Positions 56,534 to 64,000 of a DNA stretch of 64,000 bases are shown here, piece by piece. Where the stretch lies: contig JAEYOE010000007.1 in NCBI GenBank assembly GCA_023412005.1, forward strand, positions 3,530 to 67,529, given 5' to 3'. The stretch's first letter is position 1; each line of letters starts with the position of its first letter. The notes under the pieces are model-generated. The model made no database searches, was not told where the DNA came from, and worked only from the letters and a program-made list of their open reading frames with translations. Both the position numbers and the translations under genes were made by a program. The DNA is from Bacillota bacterium. GTDB taxonomy: Bacteria; Bacillota; Clostridia; Christensenellales; SZUA-584.

Positions 56534-57243
56534 CCGTGCAGCGCGTCCTCCTGTATCTTTTGTATCAGAGAAATGCCGTGTGCCGCAAGCCCCATCAGCT
56601 CTCCCAGCTCCTCGGGAAGAATCGGCCGCTTTTCGCCCGTACCCTGCACCTCAATAAAGCCGCCTTCATGCGACATCACCACATTCACATCCGCTTCGGC
56701 CCGGCTGTCTTCGTCATAGCATAAATCCAGCACGCACGCACCGTCCACAATGCCGCAGCTAACGGCCGCGATGCCCCTGACAACGGGCGACGCAGAAACA
56801 AGTCCGTCTTTTATCATTTTCTGCGCACATTCGCAAAGTGCCACATAAGCCCCTGTAATTGCGGCGGTGCGTGTGCCGCCGTCCGCATCCAGCACATCAC
56901 AGTCAATATGCACAGTCAGCCCCGGCATCAGCGCCATATCCACAGCGCAGCGCAAGCTTCGCCCAATCAGCCGCCCGATCTCGGTGCTGCGCCCATCGGG
57001 GCGCTTGGTTTCACGCGGCTTGCGCATTGGCGTGCTGGCCGGCAGCATCGCGTATTCCGCCGTCAGCCAGCCCTTGCCCGCGTTCTCAAGAAACGGCGGC
57101 ACGCCTGTTTCGTACATGGCTGTGCAGAGTACTGTGGTTCTTCCCCAGCAAACCAGCGCGCTGCCATGCGCGTTTTTCAAATAGTTTTTTTGAATTGTCA
57201 AAGGCCGCAGCTGCTGCGCGGCGCGGCCATCTGTTCTTATCAT
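56530..57243 (-). CDS. rph: Ribonuclease PH
   Basis: 237 residues. The RNase PH core is complete: GWLTAEYAMLPASTPMRKPRE, GRSTEIGRLIGRSLR, DCDVLDADGGTRTAAITGAYVAL and DLCYDEDSRAEADVNVVM. It trims tRNA 3' ends using phosphate. Thirteen bases after the gerM-like gene. Confidence 0.97.
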   Translation of the reverse strand: MIRTDGRAAQQLRPLTIQKNYLKNAHGSALVCWGRTTVLCTAMYETGVPPFLENAGKGWLTAEYAMLPASTPMRKPRETKRPDGRSTEIGRLIGRSLRCAVDMALMPGLTVHIDCDVLDADGGTRTAAITGAYVALCECAQKMIKDGLVSASPVVRGIAAVSCGIVDGACVLDLCYDEDSRAEADVNVVMSHEGGFIEVQGTGEKRPILPEELGELMGLAAHGISLIQKIQEDALHG

Positions 57244-57256
57244 CTGTATGTACCCT

Positions 57257-58219
57257 TTATTCTAATGTATTGACGAAATCCGGCGTCGCCATCGTCGTCT
57301 GCGAGGTGGATGTGTATTCCTTTCCATCCACCAGTATACGCACTTCATCGATATTGTCAAACTGCATCAGCGTTAATATAATACTGCGCATCAGTGCCTT
57401 TTCCTGCTCCGGCTTCTCTTTCACCTGTTCCAGTTCTTTTGAGAAATTTATAGACGCCACACCGTTTTCGTCTACCGTTACACCCAGCAATTCAGTATCT
57501 TTGGGGAACATGCTGCGAAGGCCGCCCTGCCCGGGCCCTTTCACCAGCTCGCTCATTGCCGCGAATGCATCTGCCTGACCACCCACGTATTTGGTGACCG
57601 GTACAATGGCAGTTCCGGCTTCGTTCTCAAAATACAGCAGCAGCTTAGACGCGTCACCGGTATCTTCTGACGATACCGCTCCCATCACATTCAGGTCAAA
57701 CGTTTCAAAAGCCGCGCTGATATCCGTTCCCAGAGGCAGCGCCTCCGTGCAGCCGTCCTGACGAATTTTGACCTTGTCGATTGTGGGGAATTCGGTGAGC
57801 GTGTTGACCAGTGCCGTCACCTTGCTTAACTCATCCACGGCATCCTTAGCCTGAATAGCCCCGCTGCTAAGCTGAATGGTTGCGACACCGTCTGTAATGG
57901 AAAGGCTGAGCTCTGTTCCCTCCGACAATACCGGATTAAGCCCCATGTACTCCATCTGCGGATCGGTATTTGGATCGGCTACCAGCTCTGAAACGGCGGC
58001 TGCGCCAATACCCTCCACCCATTCAATTTGCTTCATTACAGGAACAATATAACCATAATCGTCCTCAAGGTAAAGTATGGTGTTTCTCATATTGGCGTCA
58101 GTATCATCGATATTGGCCGCCGGTATTTCTTCACTTGGTGCTTCTTCCTTCGCGCCGCAGCCGACAAACCCAATCATAAGGAAAATCACGGCAAGCACTG
58201 CCAGTGCCTTTTTCAGCAT
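57257..58219 (-). CDS. gerM: GerMN domain lipoprotein (GerM-like)
   Basis: 320 residues from the ATG at 58217-58219, preceded by GGGAGG. A lipobox-like IGFVGCGAKE follows the signal helix. Two GerMN domains are seen, about residues 45-165 and 185-300; the motif FPKDTELLGVTVDENGVASINFSKEL is in the second. GerM in B. subtilis acts at the engulfing septum with SpoIIIA-SpoIIQ and in germination. Same gene order as B. subtilis gerM-rph. Confidence 0.9.
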   Translation of the reverse strand: MLKKALAVLAVIFLMIGFVGCGAKEEAPSEEIPAANIDDTDANMRNTILYLEDDYGYIVPVMKQIEWVEGIGAAAVSELVADPNTDPQMEYMGLNPVLSEGTELSLSITDGVATIQLSSGAIQAKDAVDELSKVTALVNTLTEFPTIDKVKIRQDGCTEALPLGTDISAAFETFDLNVMGAVSSEDTGDASKLLLYFENEAGTAIVPVTKYVGGQADAFAAMSELVKGPGQGGLRSMFPKDTELLGVTVDENGVASINFSKELEQVKEKPEQEKALMRSIILTLMQFDNIDEVRILVDGKEYTSTSQTTMATPDFVNTLE

Positions 58220-58436
58220 ACCCATTCCTCCCACTATGCGCTTTTTAATAGTATATTAGGTGAAATGAACGCATATGATTGCGCCTTAAGATTGGTGCAT
58301 AATATATTATGACTTTTGTTTAAAGCTTTTCTGTGCAAAGCATGATACCGCTGTGCGATAGCAAGGCGGAATCTATCCATGTTTATCATATCAGTATTGC
58401 GCAAATAATATGAGGAAACGGCTTTAGGAGCAGAAA

Positions 58437-58892
58437 TTGAAATTCGACATCATTTCAAATGTGTGCGACTGGAATGACCTTGGCCTTTTTGGCACACTTT
58501 ATATCGAAACGAACGGTCAACCGTTTCCGCATACGCACGCGTCCGGCAATATCAGCGAAATGCTGATATTATGGGCGGAGAGTTTGTGCAGCCTGCTCGA
58601 ATCGGCTTCGGGCGATATGGAGGAATTGTTTTTCCCTGCCTGTGCGCATTCGTTCTCAATCCAGCTGAGCGGGCCCAGATTTGCTTTAATTTGCTTGAAG
58701 CAAAATGCAAAGCCGATTAACGCACCACCTGTCGAGGTGTCATTTTTCAGTATCGTGTGTGCCGTTTATTTATTAATTGCCGAGCTGATATCAGACAAAC
58801 GGTTCGACGGCATTGCGCACATTAAACGGCTGAAGAGTGTTTCGGATCGTTTAAAAAAGGCCTCAAAATCATTCGGATTTCACTTCGAATAA
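58437..58892 (+). CDS. Hypothetical protein, possible immunity-type fold
   Basis: 151 residues starting at a TTG (58437) five bases after AGGAG. The pattern GLFGTLYIETNGQPFPHTHASGNISEMLILWAESLCSLLE and ELFFPACAHSFSIQLSG resembles small uncharacterised proteins with an FP..W...L layout, some of which are immunity proteins of toxin pairs. No toxin gene is next to it, so the role is open. Confidence 0.55.
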   Translation: MKFDIISNVCDWNDLGLFGTLYIETNGQPFPHTHASGNISEMLILWAESLCSLLESASGDMEELFFPACAHSFSIQLSGPRFALICLKQNAKPINAPPVEVSFFSIVCAVYLLIAELISDKRFDGIAHIKRLKSVSDRLKKASKSFGFHFE

Positions 58893-59037
58893 CCATTCTG
58901 ATTCTTTTAATCAAAATAAAAAACGCCCCATCCGCCGAAGTTGACACGAGAAGGCTTGGTCAATTTGTCTTTTCATTTTTTGGTTAGATATGCTAACTAA
59001 TCTCAAGGAATTACAATAACACCCGGGAAATCGAGGT

Positions 59038-59226
59038 TTAGTTCGCGTATGCGGACTGTTTGACAGCGGCCTCCAAAATCTTGCCCCTCTTGATCAGTTC
59101 GTTCATTTCATCCTTTGAATAAATCATCACCTGATCGTCGAGTCCGTCGTCCGGCGCAAAAACCAAATCGCTGTCCCAAGTGCCGACAAGCTTATAGACG
59201 CGGCCCCGCTTCGTGATAATAGTCAT
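59038..59226 (-). CDS. Hypothetical small protein
   Basis: 62 residues from the ATG at 59224-59226, preceded by GGAGG. MTIITKRGRVYKLVGTWDSD at the start, then LVFAPDDGLDDQVMIYSKDEMNEL. No family is recognised. Too short for a firm function; a ribosome site supports that it is a gene. Confidence 0.55.
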   Translation of the reverse strand: MTIITKRGRVYKLVGTWDSDLVFAPDDGLDDQVMIYSKDEMNELIKRGKILEAAVKQSAYAN

Positions 59227-59543
59227 AAATGTATTCCTCCGACTGTATAGCTTCATTAAGCCATCTGATACACAAAATAGCAAGAGGTAATTTCAAACAT
59301 TGAGATATTGAACGATTGTTAATGCTTATGCTAAAAAAGGGGCATGCTCATTTTTAAATGTGTTTCTTAGCCGTATCAGCCGATGGTGGAATGCATCGGA
59401 TTTTATCTTTATCCATAAAGATATTTATTGTTATTTTTATACTTTTATGTTACTATTCACGCGATACTCTCTATTGAATCGGAAATATGCCATTATTATT
59501 CATTCCCGATAGTAATAACACGGCAATCTTACCGGGAGGATGT

Positions 59544-60908
59544 ATGTCTCAGTATTATAAATTCTTAATTCTGTTGTCACTCTGCGCTCTGCTGGCAGGC
59601 TGCCAGCCCACACCCGAAAGACCCGTCGTCGTTCAGAAGAATGACCTTGATCAGCAAATTATGCAAACAGCTGCCCCCTCATCTTCAGAAGAAACGGAAG
59701 ATACCTGGCAGGAGACAATTGAGCAGGATGGCGTAAAGGTGAATATTAATGCCGCCGTGGAAATCCCTGATGTGACCTCGTGGCCTGTCATCGAAGTCAC
59801 GCCATATGGCTTTACGGAGCAGGATGCACAAAAAGTCGTGGATGTTTTTTTGCAGGGGCAGCCTTTTTATGAAGTCAATTCTGTCAAATCCAAGGCGGAT
59901 ATTGAACAGGATATTATTTGGGTTAATCAGCAGCTTGAGATAGCCAAAACGGATGATACAATCGATTCGAGTTTCTACGAAAGCGAGCTTAAAGATTATC
60001 AAGAGGCTTATGAAAATGCCCCCGGTGAGAAACCCAACGAAAAAGGAGCTGATTTGAAATTCAAAACAAACCCGGATCCCAACGCTGAGATCAGCCAATC
60101 GATATACGTCAAAGCCGATCTTGGTGATTCCGCACCGGCGCGGCTAAGTGTCGATGTATCCGACGATAATATGTTTTCCGCAATTTCATTCGTTCGATAT
60201 GACAACCGACACACCTATTACCACCCTTACTTTGAAGCGACAGATACACTGACCGGATTAAATATCTCAAAACAGGATGCGCTTAAGACGGCCGTGAATA
60301 CTCTGCAAAAGCTGGGCGCTGACGATGTGACATTGGCGTATGCTCAAGCAGGGATTGATGTGGAAGGCCTTCTTATGTCCGCATTTCCTGACACAGTATC
60401 CGACCCTGACAGAAAGAAATGCTATATATTCTATTTTAACAGGGTCATTCAAGGCATACCCGTTACATATGCCGAATACACCAATGGCATATCAACCGAT
60501 GACAACGGTGCCAAATATGACCGAGTGTGGCAAAGTGAACAAATAGAGGTTGCCGTGGATGATAAGGGCGTGCTGTGGCTCAGATGGTTCCGTCCCTGTA
60601 CCATTGGGGAAACGATAAATACCAACGTGCAGCTGAAGAATTTCGAAGAGATTCAGGACATATTCAGAAAGCAGATGTTTTACGAGCGGATATGGAGCGT
60701 CCCGGGTATAAAAGAAAGCAAAATTACAATAAAGCGAGCAGTTCTTGGCTTGATGCGCGTACGCATGGAGGAAGAGCGTTATGTTTATCTGCCGGTATGG
60801 GACTTCATCGGCGAATGGCAGACCGACGCAGACACGGTGAAGAATCTCAGCTTTCTGACGCTGAACGCCGTGGACGGCAGTGTGATCAATAGGGCACTGG
60901 GGTATTAA
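59544..60908 (+). CDS. Lipoprotein of DUF6034-like type
   Basis: 454 residues from the ATG at 59544, preceded by GGGAGG. The lipobox LLAGC gives an acylated Cys near residue 19. The rest is a large beta-rich extracellular part, with YGFTEQDAQKVVDVFLQG, YRVWQSEQIEVAVDDKGVL-like text near 350 and WDFIGEW near the end. The layout fits the DUF6034 family of clostridial lipoproteins of unknown role. Stand-alone on the plus strand. Confidence 0.7.
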   Translation: MSQYYKFLILLSLCALLAGCQPTPERPVVVQKNDLDQQIMQTAAPSSSEETEDTWQETIEQDGVKVNINAAVEIPDVTSWPVIEVTPYGFTEQDAQKVVDVFLQGQPFYEVNSVKSKADIEQDIIWVNQQLEIAKTDDTIDSSFYESELKDYQEAYENAPGEKPNEKGADLKFKTNPDPNAEISQSIYVKADLGDSAPARLSVDVSDDNMFSAISFVRYDNRHTYYHPYFEATDTLTGLNISKQDALKTAVNTLQKLGADDVTLAYAQAGIDVEGLLMSAFPDTVSDPDRKKCYIFYFNRVIQGIPVTYAEYTNGISTDDNGAKYDRVWQSEQIEVAVDDKGVLWLRWFRPCTIGETINTNVQLKNFEEIQDIFRKQMFYERIWSVPGIKESKITIKRAVLGLMRVRMEEERYVYLPVWDFIGEWQTDADTVKNLSFLTLNAVDGSVINRALGY

Positions 60909-60949
60909 CAACGCGTCTGCTTGCGAGATTCGCGTTCCGACATCTCATC

Positions 60950-61045
60950 CGGCGCTATCGTTAAAGCCGTTATCGGCCGACAGCTTATCAAATCAATCCT
61001 CAGTCAGCATAGCTGACAGCTCCTTTCCAAAGGAGCCTCAATTCG
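60950..61045. repeat. Intergenic palindromic repeat words
   Basis: CATCTCATCCGGCGCTATCG, then CAGTCAGC-atA-GCTGAC and AGCTCCTTT-cca-AAGGAGCC. These are of the same type as the cluster at 38165-38262 and the word near 24380. No gene. Confidence 0.55.
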
Positions 61046-61106
61046 GCGCATAAGCCATTCCTCATTTTAAAAGGCTTTCTGCGTCCAAATGTAAACACTT
61101 ACACAC

Positions 61107-61145
61107 AGAAAGAGCGGCACACGCGATGCCGCTCTTATATTTTTG
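61107..61145 (+). terminator. Terminator between converging genes
   Basis: AAGAGCGGCA and TGCCGCTCTT form a 10-pair stem followed by ATATTTTT on the plus strand; it may also serve efp on the minus strand. Confidence 0.85.
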
Positions 61146-61162
61146 GTATGTAGTGCTTGTCC

Positions 61163-61720
61163 TTATGCGCGTTCCATGTACTCGCCGGTACGCGTATCCA
61201 CACGGATCTTGTCGCCCTGATTCACAAACAGCGGCACCATAATCTTCGCGCCCGTTTCGAGTATCGCGGGCTTGTTGCCGGACGTGGCGGTATCGCCCTT
61301 GAAGCCGGGGTCTGTTTCGGCAATTTCAAGCTCCACAAAGTTCGGCGGTTCCACCGAGAAAGCCTCACCCTTAAAGAACTTAATCGTTACGTTCATGTTC
61401 TCTTTGATATAGTTGAGCGCATCCTCCACCTGACCGTGATTTAAGGGCAGCTGCTCGTATGTTTCGTTGTCCATGAAATAATACAGATCGCCTTCGCTGT
61501 ACAGATATTCCATCGTTTTTGTTTCCACATGCGCTTTGGGGAACTTCTCGGATGGGTTAAATGTTCTTTCCAGTACGCTCCCGCTCATGATGTTCTTCAT
61601 CTTGGTGCGCACAAACGCGGCACCCTTTCCGGGTTTAACGTGTTGAAAATCCACTATCACCCAAACTTGACCGTCTATCTCGATTGTCAGACCTTTTCTG
61701 AAATCTCCGGCTGAAACCAT
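61163..61720 (-). CDS. efp: Elongation factor P
   Basis: 185 residues from the ATG at 61718-61720, five bases after GGAGG; an in-frame TTG upstream would add four residues. Three beta domains: SAGDFRKGLTIEIDGQVWVI, the modification-site region KPGKGAAFVRTKMKN (the Lys in KPGKG is the modified position), and the C-terminal DATVKGDTA-type strand (DPGFKGDTATSGNKPA). EF-P relieves ribosome stalling at polyproline, useful here given the Pro-rich linkers of the wall proteins. It follows pepP by 17 bases. Confidence 0.97.
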   Translation of the reverse strand: MVSAGDFRKGLTIEIDGQVWVIVDFQHVKPGKGAAFVRTKMKNIMSGSVLERTFNPSEKFPKAHVETKTMEYLYSEGDLYYFMDNETYEQLPLNHGQVEDALNYIKENMNVTIKFFKGEAFSVEPPNFVELEIAETDPGFKGDTATSGNKPAILETGAKIMVPLFVNQGDKIRVDTRTGEYMERA

Positions 61721-61737
61721 GTTAACCTCCAAACAAA

Positions 61738-62793
61738 TTATAGGATAATCAGATCACGCGGCGCTGTCGTTAAGTTAACACTGCCGCCGTGTTTAATCAC
61801 ACATAAGTCTTCAATGCGCACGCCGAACCGGCCCTTTAAGTAAATACCCGGTTCTACGGTGACAACCATACCCGCCGCCAACGTATCAGCGGAACTCTCG
61901 TTAAGGGTGGGTGCTTCATGTATAAACAGCCCCACACCGTGCCCAAGCCCATGGCCAAACGCCTGCGCGTATCCGTGCCTTGCGATGTGGCTTCGCGCTG
62001 CCGCGTCCGCATCGCGCGCGGCGACACCATCTGCCAGCATTTCCAGCGCCATATCACCCGCGCACTTCACTACATCATATACTTTTTGCTGCTCTTTGTC
62101 TATATCCAATATACCGACGGTGCGCGTGAAATCGCTGCAATACCCGTCGAAACGGCAGCCATAGTCCATCGTCACCAGATCGCCCGGCTCCAGCTTACGG
62201 TTTGTGGGCGTTGCGTGCGGCAGGCTCGAATTGGGGCCGGATGCCACAATGGGGGCAAATGCGCTGTCCGCGCCGTTCTTGTTCATGTAGTAGATAATTT
62301 CGGCTTTAATATCCAGTTCCGTGATACCGGGGCGCAACAACGTGCACAAATGCGAAAACAACTCATCGTTATGCTGTGCACCCTTTTGTATAAGCGCAAG
62401 CTCCTTTTCGTCTTTGACGATGCGCTGCCGCTCGATCAGACCGGATAAATCGGTAATGTCCGATTCGTCAACGTGGTCAAGACAGGCTCTATACGCCGCA
62501 TACGACAACCCCGACAGATCGATGCCGACCCGCCTGCCCGCCTTTTTTGCGAGTTCAAATATCGCCGAAAAACGCGCGGGGCCTTTCGTCTCGATCACGG
62601 TAAAATCCGTTTCATTCTCGGCCTGTTCCGTATAGCGCGCATCCGTAAAAAGGTATTGTTCACCTGCCGTGATCAGCAGCTGGCTGCTTGAACCTGTAAA
62701 TCCCGAATAATACCGGATGTTTTCATCTGCCATAATTAGAGCGGCATCCGCGCCCGTTTGTGCCATGGCTTCGCGCAGGTGTTGAATCCTCAT
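61738..62793 (-). CDS. pepP: Xaa-Pro aminopeptidase/dipeptidase (M24)
   Basis: 351 residues. The creatinase N-terminal domain (about 1-125) precedes the pita-bread domain with metal ligands in LVTMDYGCRFDGYCSDFTRTVG, GHGLGHGVGLFIHEAPTL, VVTVEPGIYLKGRFGVRIED. It cleaves X-Pro bonds. Its product and EF-P are both linked to proline-containing proteins, and pepP(pepQ)-efp is a common gene pair. Overlaps the upstream gene by 4 bases. Confidence 0.94.
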   Translation of the reverse strand: MRIQHLREAMAQTGADAALIMADENIRYYSGFTGSSSQLLITAGEQYLFTDARYTEQAENETDFTVIETKGPARFSAIFELAKKAGRRVGIDLSGLSYAAYRACLDHVDESDITDLSGLIERQRIVKDEKELALIQKGAQHNDELFSHLCTLLRPGITELDIKAEIIYYMNKNGADSAFAPIVASGPNSSLPHATPTNRKLEPGDLVTMDYGCRFDGYCSDFTRTVGILDIDKEQQKVYDVVKCAGDMALEMLADGVAARDADAAARSHIARHGYAQAFGHGLGHGVGLFIHEAPTLNESSADTLAAGMVVTVEPGIYLKGRFGVRIEDLCVIKHGGSVNLTTAPRDLIIL

Positions 62794-63647
62794 GCCCTTG
62801 CCCTCGTTTCCAGATAAATACGTTTCATCTCCGCAGCGTCCTCAGCCATTGTGCCGCGCGATTCGCAAATCAGAGTGGGTTCAAGGCCTCGTTTCACAAT
62901 CTGCGCGGCAAACGGCTCGAAATCCGGCCCGTACTTCGTATCCGCAAACGTCCGGTGCATTTTTTCCCCCGCCGCCGTGTATTCGATGCGGGCAAAGTGC
63001 ACATGAAAATGCTTGGCACGCTCCCCGCCGAGACCCGATTCAAGCTTGTCCAGCACGGCTGCAAAATCTGCCTCTGTATTGAGTGCCCCACGGCCGCGTG
63101 CATGTAAATGCGCAAAATCAATCGCGGGCACAAGCCGTTCGTCCATTTTGCAAAGCGCAATCACTTCGTCCAAATCACCGATCTGCTTTATTCTTCCCAT
63201 CGTTTCGGGACATATTTCAATATCGAAAAGCCCAAGCTTCTCCAGCTCATCGAGAATACCTCTCAGTGCATTTTTGGCACGTTCAAAGGCTTCTTGCGCT
63301 GACAGCTTGCCGTGAGAACCGGCATGAAACACCACGCGCTTGGCTCCCATCCAATGCGCAGCCGTGGCCGACTGCAAGAAATAACGCGCGTTACCCTCCT
63401 GCTTTTGCGGCTCGTCTGTGGCGAGGTTGATGTAATATGGCGCGTGCACACTCAAACGCACGCTGTATAAAGCTGCCTGCTCCGCAATTTTTTCAGCAGC
63501 GGCTTGCCCGAGGCGCACACCGCGCCCGAACGAATATTCAAAGGCATTCAGCCCCATGTTATACAGCCATTCAAACGCCTCGAAGGTATTCTTATGACCC
63601 TGCTCGTAAAAGCTTTCCGAATTGCCTGCCGGCCCAAAATAAATCAT
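62790..63647 (-). CDS. Endonuclease IV-like TIM-barrel protein
   Basis: 285 residues. LSVHAPYYINLA, AKRVVFHAGSHGK, EICPETMGRIKQIGDLDEV, PAIDFAHLHARG and HFHVHFARI supply the His/Glu/Asp ligands of the AP endonuclease family 2 (EndoIV) fold. It may repair abasic DNA or act as a sugar isomerase; the length and motifs favour a nuclease-like member seen beside sigK/efp in clostridia. Overlaps pepP by 4 bases. Confidence 0.85.
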   Translation of the reverse strand: MIYFGPAGNSESFYEQGHKNTFEAFEWLYNMGLNAFEYSFGRGVRLGQAAAEKIAEQAALYSVRLSVHAPYYINLATDEPQKQEGNARYFLQSATAAHWMGAKRVVFHAGSHGKLSAQEAFERAKNALRGILDELEKLGLFDIEICPETMGRIKQIGDLDEVIALCKMDERLVPAIDFAHLHARGRGALNTEADFAAVLDKLESGLGGERAKHFHVHFARIEYTAAGEKMHRTFADTKYGPDFEPFAAQIVKRGLEPTLICESRGTMAEDAAEMKRIYLETRARA

Positions 63648-63672
63648 ACGTTTATATTATCGAAGCGCTTCG

Positions 63673-64000
63673 CTAAAGTCCAGAGTTTTTCGATAGCTCC
63701 GCGGCGAGCTTTGCAATTGCTTTGCTTTCAATGCGCGATACATACGAGCGCGATATACCCGTTTTGTATGCGATCTCGCGCTGCGTCTGCGGCCTGATGC
63801 CGCCAAGTCCGTAACGCATCTCAATCACGGCTTTCTCGCGCCGCGTGAGGCACTTGCCGAGCAGGCCGTATAACTTGCCCGTTTGAATTGAAAGCTCTGC
63901 CTGCTCAGAAACAAGGTCTTCCCGGGTACCCAAAATGTCAATCAACGATATCTCGTTCCCCTCTTTGTCCACGCCGATCGGGTCGCTCAGCGACACCTCG
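63673..64000 (-). CDS. sigK: Sporulation sigma factor SigK, C-terminal part (runs off the window)
   Basis: 109 residues are visible, from EVSLSDPIGVDKEGNEISLIDILG through RYGLGGIRPQTQREIAYKTGISRSYVSRIESKAIAKL. The DPIGxDKEGNEISLIDIL segment and the region 4 helix-turn-helix fit SigK better than SigE, SigF or SigG. SigK drives late mother-cell genes. The start and any pro-sequence or interrupting element lie beyond 64000. Confidence 0.9.
   Translation of the reverse strand, partial: EVSLSDPIGVDKEGNEISLIDILGTREDLVSEQAELSIQTGKLYGLLGKCLTRREKAVIEMRYGLGGIRPQTQREIAYKTGISRSYVSRIESKAIAKLAAELSKNSGL

Overview
The window comes from the chromosome of an endospore-forming member of the Clostridia (Bacillota) with a base composition near 50 % G+C. 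The spoIIGA-sigE pair, a sigK end, a gerM-rph-rdgB-yfcE cluster in the same order as in Bacillus subtilis, SleB-type wall hydrolases, a class B sortase, HPr kinase and a CIRCE-controlled Hsp20 all point this way. No rRNA, prophage, intact insertion sequence or CRISPR array is seen. Most of the window is housekeeping DNA with ordinary operons, separated by intergenic repeats.

Layout. 0-4.3 kb: arginine genes argC-argB-argD and the start of carB on the minus strand behind an ArgR-type promoter; argJ sits alone at 48.7 kb. 4.4-7.4 kb: a MacA/MacB-like ABC exporter. 7.6-12 kb: sortase B, small enzymes, a PadR-DUF2812 pair, an Spx/ArsC-like protein and tandem hemerythrins. 12-17 kb: a broken cyclase gene, a membrane-anchored binding protein, a beta-CASP nuclease, a possible cyclic-di-GMP riboswitch and an ArsR/tautomerase divergon. 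17-22.4 kb: an ABC exporter with a seven-PASTA surface protein, and tRNA-Arg. 22.5-30.3 kb: two cupin-fold proteins, DUF4256, D,D-carboxypeptidase, HAD-hprK-glucokinase and an orphan binding protein. 30.4-36.1 kb: three paralogous membrane-anchored wall hydrolases, each with a WalR-like box. 36-38 kb: flavodoxin, TetR and a histidine phosphatase. 38.3-44.7 kb: the F-type ATP synthase operon. 44.7-52 kb: acyltransferases, a ferredoxin/Crp divergon, argJ, Hsp20 and nitroreductase. 52.3-64 kb: spoIIGA-sigE, rhodanese, a REP array with a broken REP-associated transposase, gerM-rph-rdgB-yfcE, lipoproteins, efp-pepP and sigK.

The most unusual object is the ATP synthase. No separate delta (atpH) gene exists, and the C-terminal domain of delta is fused to the N-terminus of the alpha subunit (603 residues). 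If all three alpha chains carry it, each F1 head would hold three delta C-terminal domains instead of one delta subunit.

Other points worth following are the shared WalR-like direct repeats before the three wall hydrolases, the GEMM-like leader RNA, a Crp/Fnr operator placed exactly for class II activation of a ferredoxin gene, and the RAYT gene that has taken up copies of its own repeat. There are also at least two palindromic MITE-like repeat families, and the reading frame of spoIIGA runs 60 codons into sigE. All functions are read from sequence without database searches, so family names rest on recognised motifs.
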